Part shown: positions 15,357-19,775 of the stretch, one piece after another
Position numbering within the stretch: position 1 is the stretch's first letter
Layout: each line of letters opens with the position of its first letter
DNA from: Chloroflexota bacterium
Lineage (GTDB): Bacteria > Chloroflexota > Dehalococcoidia > E44-bin15
NCBI GenBank assembly: GCA_015222405.1
Contig: JADFVG010000019.1
Location: 1 to 19,775 of the forward strand
Reading direction: 5' to 3'
Length of the DNA: 19,775 nt
Position numbers and translations under genes: made by a program
The notes under the pieces: model-generated
What the model was told of the DNA's origin: nothing
Seen by the model: the letters and a program-made list of their open reading frames with translations, nothing else
The model's database searches: none

Positions 15357-15833
15357 ATGGCAATTGAGGTTACTATCAAAAAGACCGAGCCAAGGACAGT
15401 GGCTTTTGTCGCCATGAAGGGTCCTTACGCTAAGATACCGGAGGCCTTCCCCAGGCTCTTCGACTGGATTGCGGAGAAGGGGTACATCCCTGCTGGACCG
15501 CCGATGGGGGTCTATTTCAACGCCCCGGGGGAGGTACCCGATGAGGAGCTTTTGTGGGAGATCCAGTGCCCCATAGGCGGTGAGGTGGCTCCCAGCGGAC
15601 CCGATGAGCGCGGCCTGGGGGTGAAGCGGGTGGAGGGAGCAGAGGTGGCCGCTACCATGTACAAGGGGCCTTTCGATCAGGTGGGGCCTACTTGGGAAGC
15701 GCTTGCGGGCTGGGTTATGGAGAACGGATACGAGTTTGCTGGCGCGGGCGAGGAAGTCTACTTGAGCGACCCGGAGAAGACGCCACCGGAGGAGCTCCTC
15801 ACCGAGCTCAGGGGTGTGGTGCGGAAGAGGTAG
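15357..15833 (+). CDS. GyrI-like / AraC effector-binding domain protein
   Basis: 158 residues, made almost wholly of one GyrI-like small-molecule-binding domain: an opening strand EVTIKKTEPRTVAFVAMKG, a helix, a GPPMGVYFNAPGEV segment, then a second half repeating the pattern (GAEVAATMYKGPFDQVGPTW...AGAGEEVYLSDPEKTPPEE). This tandem alpha/beta SHS2 arrangement binds hydrophobic or cationic ligands in BmrR-type regulators and in stand-alone proteins, some of which hydrolyse or sequester toxins. No DNA-binding domain is attached, so it is not by itself a transcription factor. GAGGAGG lies 7-13 bases before the ATG. The nearby drug-type ABC exporter makes a detoxification role plausible, but that is inference. 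Confidence 0.88.
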   Translation: MAIEVTIKKTEPRTVAFVAMKGPYAKIPEAFPRLFDWIAEKGYIPAGPPMGVYFNAPGEVPDEELLWEIQCPIGGEVAPSGPDERGLGVKRVEGAEVAATMYKGPFDQVGPTWEALAGWVMENGYEFAGAGEEVYLSDPEKTPPEELLTELRGVVRKR

Positions 15834-15846
15834 GGAGCTCTATTGG

Positions 15847-15909
15847 GGTGAGCGAAGCGAAAGGTAACCACGCCGATAGACGAAGTGCGCCATCTTCCCG
15901 TTTTAATCT
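15847..15909 (+). repeat. left copy of an imperfect inverted repeat flanking a membrane-protein gene
   Basis: Blocks in order are GGGTGAGCG (15846-15854), AGCGAAAG (15856-15863), TAGACGAAGTGCGCC (15877-15891) and AATCT (15905-15909). The same blocks in the same order occur on the opposite strand at 16361-16433. The left copy ends 14 bases before the stop codon of the 15924-16343 gene. Confidence 0.6.
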
Positions 15910-15923
15910 TCAAGAACCTGTAT

Positions 15924-16343
15924 CTAAAGGCAGAAACCCAGAATTATTGCTGCTATCCAGCAGATGATAGAAAGAGTTCCTATGCGCCTCATATTCCAAT
16001 AAATAGAATCAAAATCCTCCCGACTTATTGCTTGGAAGTAGCGCGGGAAAAAACGAAGATGGATAAACAGGGCGTCGCCAAGGATAATAGCACAGGCAAA
16101 GCATTTCCCCACCAAAATTGGCTTAGACAGCTCGGGGTAATGCTGAACAGTTATCCAGATACCACTCATGAATAAAAGAGCGACCCCTGTCCAAGTCACG
16201 ATAGAGATACGACGAGCAATCCTGCCGAACCGATAACGCCTTAACTCATCTTTTCCAACAAATAGCATCAGTACAGCAGAAATAGCAGCACCACCGAACC
16301 CAAGAAGTAAACCTATATGATGTAAATGCACAAGCTCCGACAT
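15924..16343 (-). CDS. small four-helix integral membrane protein, unknown function
   Basis: 139 residues with four membrane helices at about 8-30, 44-65, 75-98 and 119-138. A basic stretch after helix 1 (KDELRRYRFGRIARR) and another between helices 3 and 4 suggest both loops face the cytoplasm. Histidines H8-H9 in helix 1 and an H at the end of helix 3 resemble haem- or metal-binding small membrane proteins (CopD/DUF2269-like layout), but I do not recognise a specific family. The ribosome site (GGTGC) is weak. By hand count the GC is about 45 % over 15961-16320, against about 55-68 % in sampled neighbouring lines. It is flanked by inverted repeats, which suggests it was acquired as a unit. 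Confidence 0.75.
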   Translation of the reverse strand: MSELVHLHHIGLLLGFGGAAISAVLMLFVGKDELRRYRFGRIARRISIVTWTGVALLFMSGIWITVQHYPELSKPILVGKCFACAIILGDALFIHLRFFPRYFQAISREDFDSIYWNMRRIGTLSIICWIAAIILGFCL

Positions 16344-16360
16344 TTAAGTGCACCACGTTT

Positions 16361-16433
16361 AGATTGACGAAAATGGGCGCATTTCGTCTAACAACCATAT
16401 AGACAAACTTTCGCTCCGCCTAATCCGCTCAGC
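16361..16433 (-). repeat. right copy of the imperfect inverted repeat
   Basis: Read on the minus strand: GGGCTGAGCG, AGCGAAAG (16408-16415), TAGACGAAATGCGCC (16376-16390) and AATCT (16361-16365). The 15-base core matches the left copy at 14 of 15 positions. Internal spacings differ (17 versus 13 bases between blocks 2 and 3; 10 versus 1 between blocks 1 and 2). The inner end lies 17 bases upstream of the ATG of the membrane protein. Confidence 0.6.
16366..16388. other. perfect 7-bp dyad in the leader of the membrane-protein gene
   Basis: GACGAAA (16366-16372) and TTTCGTC (16382-16388) are perfect inverted repeats around a 9-base centre. They sit 23-45 bases upstream of the ATG, inside the right inverted repeat. 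A second dyad, GTCTA (16386-16390) with TAGAC (16400-16404), shares bases with the first, so the two hairpins exclude each other. It could be an operator or a switching leader. Confidence 0.45.
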
Positions 16434-16447
16434 CCTTCTCTGTGCTT

Positions 16448-16456
16448 ATTATAGCA
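16448..16456 (-). promoter_or_regulatory. extended -10 promoter for the four-helix membrane protein
   Basis: The minus strand reads TGCTATAAT, a perfect extended -10 element, and lies inside the short dyad GTGCT/AGCAC (16442-16446, 16453-16457). No good -35 is seen at the expected place. The start would be near 16441, giving a leader of about 98 bases that includes the overlapping dyads at 16366-16404. Confidence 0.45.
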
Positions 16457-16459
16457 CTC

Positions 16460-16501
16460 TTACCGCCCCAACTCCTCGGCGATTCCCCACATCGCCTAAG
16501 C
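16460..16501 (-). pseudogene. 3'-terminal remnant of an HD-domain gene
   Basis: Read on the minus strand directly after the TAG stop of the ABC permease, in the same frame, the codons give AMWGIAEELGR then TAA. The HD-domain gene at 18448-18999 ends AMQGIAQELGL then TAA: 8 of 11 residues match, and 29 of 36 bases including the stop by hand alignment. The match appears to continue upstream as GCTT-AGGC against GCTTGAGGC with one base missing, which is where the permease TAG arises. It is best read as a scar of a second HD-gene copy at a recombination junction. Confidence 0.5.
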
Positions 16502-17233
16502 AGGTGCGCCACGCCTGAGCGCTACTGCGCCAAGTACTGTCATGGCAGCGGCGAAAGCCAGCAGTACCCCCAGGTCCAGGCCCACGCCCACGAGCGTGCT
16601 TCCATCGAGCATTATCCCCCGCAGGCCATCTACAGCATAGGTTAGTGGCAACACCTTTGAGATGGCCTGGAGATAGTTGGGCATCTGCTCCACAGGCCAT
16701 ATAACCCCGCACAGAAACACCTGGGGGGCGAGAATTAGCGGGATGAACTGAACAACCTGGAACTCGTTTCTGGCGTAGGTTGAGACAAACATGCCCAGGT
16801 TCAGCGCCCCCACGGTGATAATAAGCTGAAAGACAAATATCTGCCACAAGGCCCCTTGATAGTGGACGCCTAACACCAGGATGGTAAACAGAAGTATGAT
16901 CAGAGCCTGAGCAGCGGCGAAGAGAAAGAAGCCCAGCAGATAACCCAGAGCTATCTCCAAACGAGACACTGGCGAAGCCATCAGGCGCTCCATAGTGCCC
17001 TGCGCTCGCTCCCTGAGGAAGCTAACCCCGGTAAGGATAAAGACGAAGAACATGGCCAGGGTCGCCATCAGCGCCGGCGCTACATAGTCCAGGACGGCCT
17101 CTTCAGGAAAGCTCAGCCCCACCAGCGTCATCACCACCAGGGGCACGATAATGATAAAGGCCAGCGTCCTGCGGTCTCGGGTAAACTGGCGAATAATTCG
17201 GCGCGCAATAGCCACCGCCCGGCTAAGCGACAT
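16496..17233 (-). CDS. ABC-2 family exporter permease
   Basis: 245 residues. Membrane subunit of an ABC exporter with six predicted helices: a first helix LAFIIIVPLVVMTLVG, then VAPALMATLAMFFVFILTG, a conserved cytoplasmic SFLRERAQGTMERLMASPVSRLEI coupling segment, and LTYAVDGLRGIMLDG before the last helix, all typical of ABC-2/DrrB-type permeases. The ATG at 17233 has GGGGG upstream and overlaps the ATPase by 11 bases; the frame stays open to 17290, but that part is inside the ATPase. The product ends at TAG 16496-16498, after which the frame continues as an HD-gene remnant, so the native C-terminus may have been altered by recombination. The likely cargo is a drug, lipid or polyketide-like compound, not determinable here. 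Confidence 0.9.
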   Translation of the reverse strand: MSLSRAVAIARRIIRQFTRDRRTLAFIIIVPLVVMTLVGLSFPEEAVLDYVAPALMATLAMFFVFILTGVSFLRERAQGTMERLMASPVSRLEIALGYLLGFFLFAAAQALIILLFTILVLGVHYQGALWQIFVFQLIITVGALNLGMFVSTYARNEFQVVQFIPLILAPQVFLCGVIWPVEQMPNYLQAISKVLPLTYAVDGLRGIMLDGSTLVGVGLDLGVLLAFAAAMTVLGAVALRRGAPA

Positions 17234-17993
17234 CGCCCGAGACCCCCTGACGAACAAAATAGAGAAAAGCATCCTCCAGGCTGGCCTCAAGGTTGCCAGT
17301 GGCCTCCCTGAGCTCTTGGGGCGAGCCTTCGGCGATCACCCTGCCCGAACGCAAGAACGCCAGACGGTCGCAATGAGCGGCATCGTCCATAGTATGACTG
17401 GAAATAATCAAGGTGATCCCCTCACGGGTCATACTGTGGAAATGGTCCCAGAAGGTGACCCTGAGTTCAGGGTCAAGGCCAACCGTTGGCTCGTCGAGGA
17501 CAAGCAGAGGCGGCTGGTGAACGATGGCGCAGGCAAGGCTTACCCTTTGTTTCATGCCGCCGCTTAGCTTGAGCGTGGGGGCATTGCGTCGTTCCCATAG
17601 GTCAACGAAGCGTAAGGCTTCTTCAACCCTCTGCGCGCGCTGGCGCCGGTTGCTCAGGCCATACAGCCGGGCAAAGAAGTCTACATTCTCCAGGGCGGAG
17701 AGTTCGGCATAAAGAGCGGGGACTTGAGGCATGTAGCCGATAAGCTGAGCAACCTTCCGCGCTGAGCTTTCCCCCAGCACTTGTATGCTGCCATTTTGCG
17801 GCCGCAACAAACCTGCCAGAATTCGAATCAGAGTTGTTTTTCCGGCGCCATTGGGACCGAGCAAGCCAAAGCTGATTCCCCTGGGCACCTGCAGCTTTAG
17901 GCCTTGAAGTGCCTTTACATCACCATAGGCGAAGGAGACGTTATCGGCCCAGACCGCTAGGTGTTGAGGATTTTCTCCCGGCATCATGGGCAT
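17223..17993 (-). CDS. ABC exporter ATP-binding subunit
   Basis: 256 residues. Powers the permease encoded just downstream (11-base overlap). Motifs: Walker A GPNGAGKTT (46-54), Q-loop Q90 (YMPQ), signature LSGGMKQR (143-150), Walker B LLVLDEPT (163-170), D-loop VGLDP and switch histidine in SSHTMDD. The sequence is most like the drug/lipid ABC-2 (DrrA/CcmA-type) class. The start is ATG 17993, with further ATGs at codons 3 and 4. No Shine-Dalgarno precedes any of them, and the predicted transcript start (about 17998) is only about 5 bases upstream, so translation may be leaderless. The pair forms a complete two-gene exporter, assuming two copies of each subunit. Confidence 0.93.
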   Translation of the reverse strand: MPMMPGENPQHLAVWADNVSFAYGDVKALQGLKLQVPRGISFGLLGPNGAGKTTLIRILAGLLRPQNGSIQVLGESSARKVAQLIGYMPQVPALYAELSALENVDFFARLYGLSNRRQRAQRVEEALRFVDLWERRNAPTLKLSGGMKQRVSLACAIVHQPPLLVLDEPTVGLDPELRVTFWDHFHSMTREGITLIISSHTMDDAAHCDRLAFLRSGRVIAEGSPQELREATGNLEASLEDAFLYFVRQGVSGDVA

Positions 17994-18004
17994 CTTGTAC
18001 TCGC

Positions 18005-18034
18005 CTTATATTTAAGACAGTCCCAGTGTCTAAA
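18005..18034 (-). promoter_or_regulatory. promoter with embedded operator-like dyad for the ABC exporter
   Basis: On the minus strand TAGACA (18027-18032), a 16-base spacer and TATAAG (18005-18010) are both 5/6 matches. The spacer carries the dyad AGACA (18015-18019) and TGTCT (18027-18031) around a 7-base centre, with partly symmetric AT flanks. A protein bound there would cover the -35 and the spacer, which is the usual position for a repressor of an exporter or for a MerR-type activator. No regulator gene lies next to it. Confidence 0.5.
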
Positions 18035-18130
18035 GCAATTAAGCCTTCAAATCCTCAGCTATCCTGAGCTTGGGTCTATAGCCCCAACTCTTCACTACCT
18101 TGACATCATTGGGAACTTAAACGGGGGGTA

Positions 18131-18158
18131 ATAAGCTGATTCAGCGCGCTAAGCTTAT
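18131..18158. other. dyad overlapping the cold-shock gene stop codon
   Basis: ATAAGCT (18131-18137) and AGCTTAT (18152-18158) are perfect inverted repeats around a 14-base centre that itself contains the palindrome AGCGCGCT (18143-18150). The right arm includes the TAA of the cold-shock gene. There is no T-run after it on the minus strand, so it is not a standard terminator; it could be a processing or protein-binding site. The rest of the 161-base gap holds the exporter promoter and two small hairpins (near 18055-18069 and 18072-18089). Confidence 0.35.
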
Positions 18159-18352
18159 ATCATCTTTACATTCACTGCCCGGAGGCCTTTGGGGCCTTTC
18201 TCCGTATTGAACTCTACGCTGTTGCCCTCTTCCAAAGCTTCAAAATCTATCCCCTCCAGAGCGGAGCGGTGGAAGAAGATCTCGTCCCCATCTTCTGCAG
18301 TGATGAAACCGAAACCCCGGTCCCGGATAAGTCTCTTTATCTCTCCTTTCAA
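18155..18352 (-). CDS. cold-shock domain protein
   Basis: 65 residues, one complete cold-shock OB-fold. The RNA-binding motifs are GFGFI (RNP1, about 13-17) and EIFFH (RNP2, about 24-28), followed by GNSVEFNTEKGPKGLRAVNV. Such proteins bind single-stranded RNA and DNA and melt mRNA structure. The start is TTG (18352), chosen because a perfect AAAGGAGGTGA ribosome site lies 4 bases upstream and there is no alternative. A long hairpin stands in the leader. It lies 95 bases after the HD-domain gene with no clear promoter of its own, so it may be read from the HD-gene promoter. Family membership is clear; CspA versus another paralog cannot be said. Confidence 0.95.
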   Translation of the reverse strand: MKGEIKRLIRDRGFGFITAEDGDEIFFHRSALEGIDFEALEEGNSVEFNTEKGPKGLRAVNVKMI

Positions 18353-18356
18353 GTCT

Positions 18357-18367
18357 TCACCTCCTTT
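18357..18367 (-). promoter_or_regulatory. perfect Shine-Dalgarno deciding a TTG start
   Basis: The minus strand reads AAAGGAGGTGA, fully complementary to the 16S rRNA 3' end, 4 bases before TTG. It is the strongest ribosome site in the window and compensates for the weak start codon. Confidence 0.85.
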
Positions 18368-18377
18368 CTAAATAACA

Positions 18378-18413
18378 AATTCCATAAAGCCTTTATCACG
18401 GGCTTATGGAATT
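18378..18413 (-). other. strong hairpin in the leader of the cold-shock gene
   Basis: AATTCCATAAAGCC (18378-18391) pairs with GGCTTATGGAATT (18401-18413): 13 pairs with one bulged base and a 9-base loop. On the minus strand it is followed by the U-rich but interrupted TGTTATTTAG, so it could be a weak terminator or processing site for the HD gene, or a 5' regulatory structure for the cold-shock mRNA. It ends about 10 bases before the Shine-Dalgarno. Confidence 0.6.
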
Positions 18414-18447
18414 ACTTCTCTCTAAATATCAGTTCTCCCCTGTGCAT

Positions 18448-18999
18448 TTATAGCCCCAGCTCCTGGGCGATTCCCTGCATTGCCTCAAGCCCAAGGGCGA
18501 TGAAATCCTCAAGCTCAAGCCCAATCTCATTGCACTTTGCGATCTGCTCCCTATTGGCCCCAGCGGCGAATCGCTTCTCGCCAAAGCGTTTCATCACCGA
18601 GTTTGCATCAAGCCCAGCGAGCTTCTTGTCCGGGCGCACCAGGGCTGCGGCGACGATGAGCCCAGTCAGGGGGTCGGCACAGAAAAGGGCCTTATCGAGC
18701 AGGGTTTCGCAGGGGATACCGTGGGCTTCGTTGTGGCACAGGATGGCGTGGGCCATGCTCTCGCTGGCTCCCAGTTCCCTGGCGATGTCTGCCCCTAGCT
18801 TGCTGTGGGCGCTCATATCCCCCTCAGTGAGCTCGACATCGATATCATGGATCAGTCCGGTAAGCCCCCACTCCTGCTCATCTTGGCCCAATCTCCTTGC
18901 CAGCGCCCTCATAATAGCCTCGGTGGCCAGCATATGTTTGATGAGGTTTTCGTTTTCTACATTGGCTCTGATGGAGGCTAAGACTTCATCTGCGGTCAT
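18448..18999 (-). CDS. HD-domain (HDIG-type) putative hydrolase
   Basis: 183 residues. A compact HD metal-dependent phosphohydrolase-like protein. Metal ligands visible are H22 (LIKHMLAT), H51-D52 (GLIHDID) and a late D109 (LFCADPLTG), with HNEAHG between. It is similar to small HDIG proteins annotated as hydrolases without known substrate. GAGGAG lies 8 bases before ATG 18999, and a strong promoter (TTGTCA, 17, TATAAT) lies just upstream. Downstream, after a hairpin, comes the cold-shock gene. A remnant matching its last codons is at 16460-16501. Nucleotide, phosphate-ester and other substrates are all possible. Confidence 0.88.
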   Translation of the reverse strand: MTADEVLASIRANVENENLIKHMLATEAIMRALARRLGQDEQEWGLTGLIHDIDVELTEGDMSAHSKLGADIARELGASESMAHAILCHNEAHGIPCETLLDKALFCADPLTGLIVAAALVRPDKKLAGLDANSVMKRFGEKRFAAGANREQIAKCNEIGLELEDFIALGLEAMQGIAQELGL

Positions 19000-19031
19000 G
19001 GCATTATCTCCTCAATTATCGTCGCATGAAG

Positions 19032-19060
19032 ATTATAGCTTATAAGTTATGTTTTGACAA
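19032..19060 (-). promoter_or_regulatory. promoter for the HD-domain gene
   Basis: Minus strand TTGTCA (19055-19060), a 17-base spacer and a perfect TATAAT (19032-19037). The start is near 19025, 26 bases before the ATG at 18999. Confidence 0.65.
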
Positions 19061-19104
19061 AGTACATCCTCAGAGCTTCAAGTGCTTTCTGATTTCGAAG
19101 CTCA

Positions 19105-19133
19105 TTGAGATTATCTGTGCTACATTGTATTAT
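19105..19133 (+). promoter_or_regulatory. promoter for the acyl-CoA synthetase gene
   Basis: TTGAGA (19105-19110), a 17-base spacer and TATTAT (19128-19133), both 5/6. The start is near 19140, leaving a leader of about 41 bases with AAAGGAG at 19165-19171. It is divergent from the HD-gene promoter in the same 181-base interval. Confidence 0.6.
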
Positions 19134-19180
19134 ATCCAAGGCTGTAAGTGAAGTTGACATCGAGAAAGGAGCAGGCATCT

Positions 19181-19775
19181 ATGGCATGGGATAAAGGCTT
19201 TGAAGCGGCACTCAGCCCCAAAGCGATTGCCATCGTTGGAGTATCAAGCAAGCACGCGAGTTGGGGTGCAGGTGGTTTTATTGGTTGCCTTAAACGAATG
19301 CGTTTCGAGGGGGGTATCTATCCGGTTAACCCTAATGCTACTGAGATTCAGGAGCTGAAAGTCTATCCCAACCTCGTTTCCATCCCAGAGCATGTCGACC
19401 TGGTTATCGTCTCTGTCCCGGCACCTGCCGTGCCCGGCGTTCTGGAGGACTGCATTGCGGCAGGGGCAAAGAACGTGCACATCTTTACCGCTGGCTTTGA
19501 AGAGACAGGTGAGGCGGAAGGAAGGGAACTCGGGGAGAAGGTAAAAGCAATAGCCCGCAGGGGTGGATTGCGTATCATCGGGCCAAATTGCATGGGGCTC
19601 ACTGTTCCTGGGGCAAAGATATCGACATTGTTCGAGAGTCTTGTCGAGAGCGGCCCGGTGGCCTTTATCACTCAAAGCGGCACCCTTGCCGGGAACTACA
19701 ATCGCTATGCGGAAGCCTCTGGTTTTCGGTTTAGTAAAGTATTTAGCTTCGGCAACGCTTACGTTCTCGATAGCA
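19181..19775 (+). CDS. ADP-forming acyl-CoA synthetase, CoA-binding subunit/domain (5' part, cut by window end)
   Basis: 198 complete codons are present, open to the window edge. It begins MAWDKGFEAALSPKAIAIVG, a Rossmann CoA-binding domain, with VYPNLVSIPEHVDLVIVSVP, GPNCMG (134-139) and FITQSGTLAG (about 162-171), all characteristic of the alpha part of NDP-forming acyl-CoA synthetases (acetate-CoA ligase/succinyl-CoA synthetase superfamily). These make ATP from acyl-CoA, or activate acids, through a phosphohistidine that would lie beyond the edge. AAAGGAG stands 10 bases before the ATG, and a good promoter precedes it. Whether it is a fused alpha-beta protein of about 700 residues or a separate alpha subunit cannot be seen. 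Confidence 0.9.
   Translation, partial: MAWDKGFEAALSPKAIAIVGVSSKHASWGAGGFIGCLKRMRFEGGIYPVNPNATEIQELKVYPNLVSIPEHVDLVIVSVPAPAVPGVLEDCIAAGAKNVHIFTAGFEETGEAEGRELGEKVKAIARRGGLRIIGPNCMGLTVPGAKISTLFESLVESGPVAFITQSGTLAGNYNRYAEASGFRFSKVFSFGNAYVLDS

Noticed and set aside
15834..15923. Terminator between the GyrI-like gene and the converging membrane gene.
   Set aside because: No stable stem with a T-run is present; the interval is filled by the left inverted repeat.
18076..18096. A third HD-gene-like tail in the csp-exporter gap (minus strand EELGL then stop).
   Set aside because: Only 14 of 18 bases match, the upstream part needs an indel and is otherwise unlike the HD gene, and another frame of the same bases also reads open. 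Too short to separate from chance.
18269..19045. 258-codon open frame on the plus strand opposite the cold-shock and HD genes.
   Set aside because: Ser-rich translation typical of an antisense shadow; it has no ribosome site, and both minus-strand genes have clear family motifs.
19054..19082. Perfect TTGACA on the plus strand as a promoter for the acyl-CoA synthetase gene.
   Set aside because: The -10 position reads TTCAAG; the hexamer is better explained as the -35 of the minus-strand HD-gene promoter, and a better plus-strand promoter exists at 19105-19133.

Overview
The window is a gene-dense stretch (roughly 55-60 % GC by eye) of a bacterial chromosome. Gene content and style suggest a Chloroflexota bacterium, probably Dehalococcoidia-like: cmk-plsC-ispH in a row, dgt-dnaG-rpoD overlapping, a secreted lamin-tail protein with Pro/Thr linkers and one C-terminal membrane anchor, and many GTG/TTG starts. 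This placement is inference from gene style, not from a marker search. No rRNA, tRNA, CRISPR array or transposase was seen, and no stretch over 300 bases lacks a gene.

Layout, plus strand first. 71-1456 is a membrane-anchored surface protein. 1501-3885 is a tight cluster: cytidylate kinase (cmk), 1-acyl-glycerol-3-phosphate acyltransferase (plsC), HMBPP reductase (ispH) and a 65-residue unknown protein. A well-formed promoter then starts a second operon, 3970-11249: PEP synthase (ppsA), dGTPase-like HD hydrolase (dgt), primase (dnaG), principal sigma factor (rpoD) and a membrane-anchored unknown protein. Its first four genes overlap by 4 to 17 bases and the fifth follows 7 bases later, so central carbon supply, nucleotide pool control, replication priming and transcription initiation share one transcript. 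ffh (SRP GTPase, minus, 11256-12575) converges on it. An SbcC/Rad50-like ATPase (12727-15297, plus) is divergent from ffh, followed by a GyrI-like ligand-binding protein (15357-15833).

The accessory part is 15834-18154. A small four-helix membrane protein (15924-16343, minus) is AT-richer than its neighbours and is bracketed by two imperfect inverted repeats sharing four sequence blocks in the same order. Just beyond lies a short remnant matching the 3' end of the HD-domain gene found 2 kb further on, abutting the stop codon of an ABC-2 exporter permease. The exporter (ATPase 17223-17993, permease 16496-17233) has a promoter with a dyad between its -35 and -10 boxes.

The right end carries a cold-shock protein with a TTG start and a perfect Shine-Dalgarno, preceded by a strong hairpin; an HD-domain hydrolase; and, divergent from it, the 5' part of an ADP-forming acyl-CoA synthetase cut by the window edge.

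The best candidate for something undescribed is the inverted-repeat-flanked membrane-protein unit with the adjacent HD-gene scar (about 15.85-16.50 kb). The rest is mostly recognisable housekeeping.
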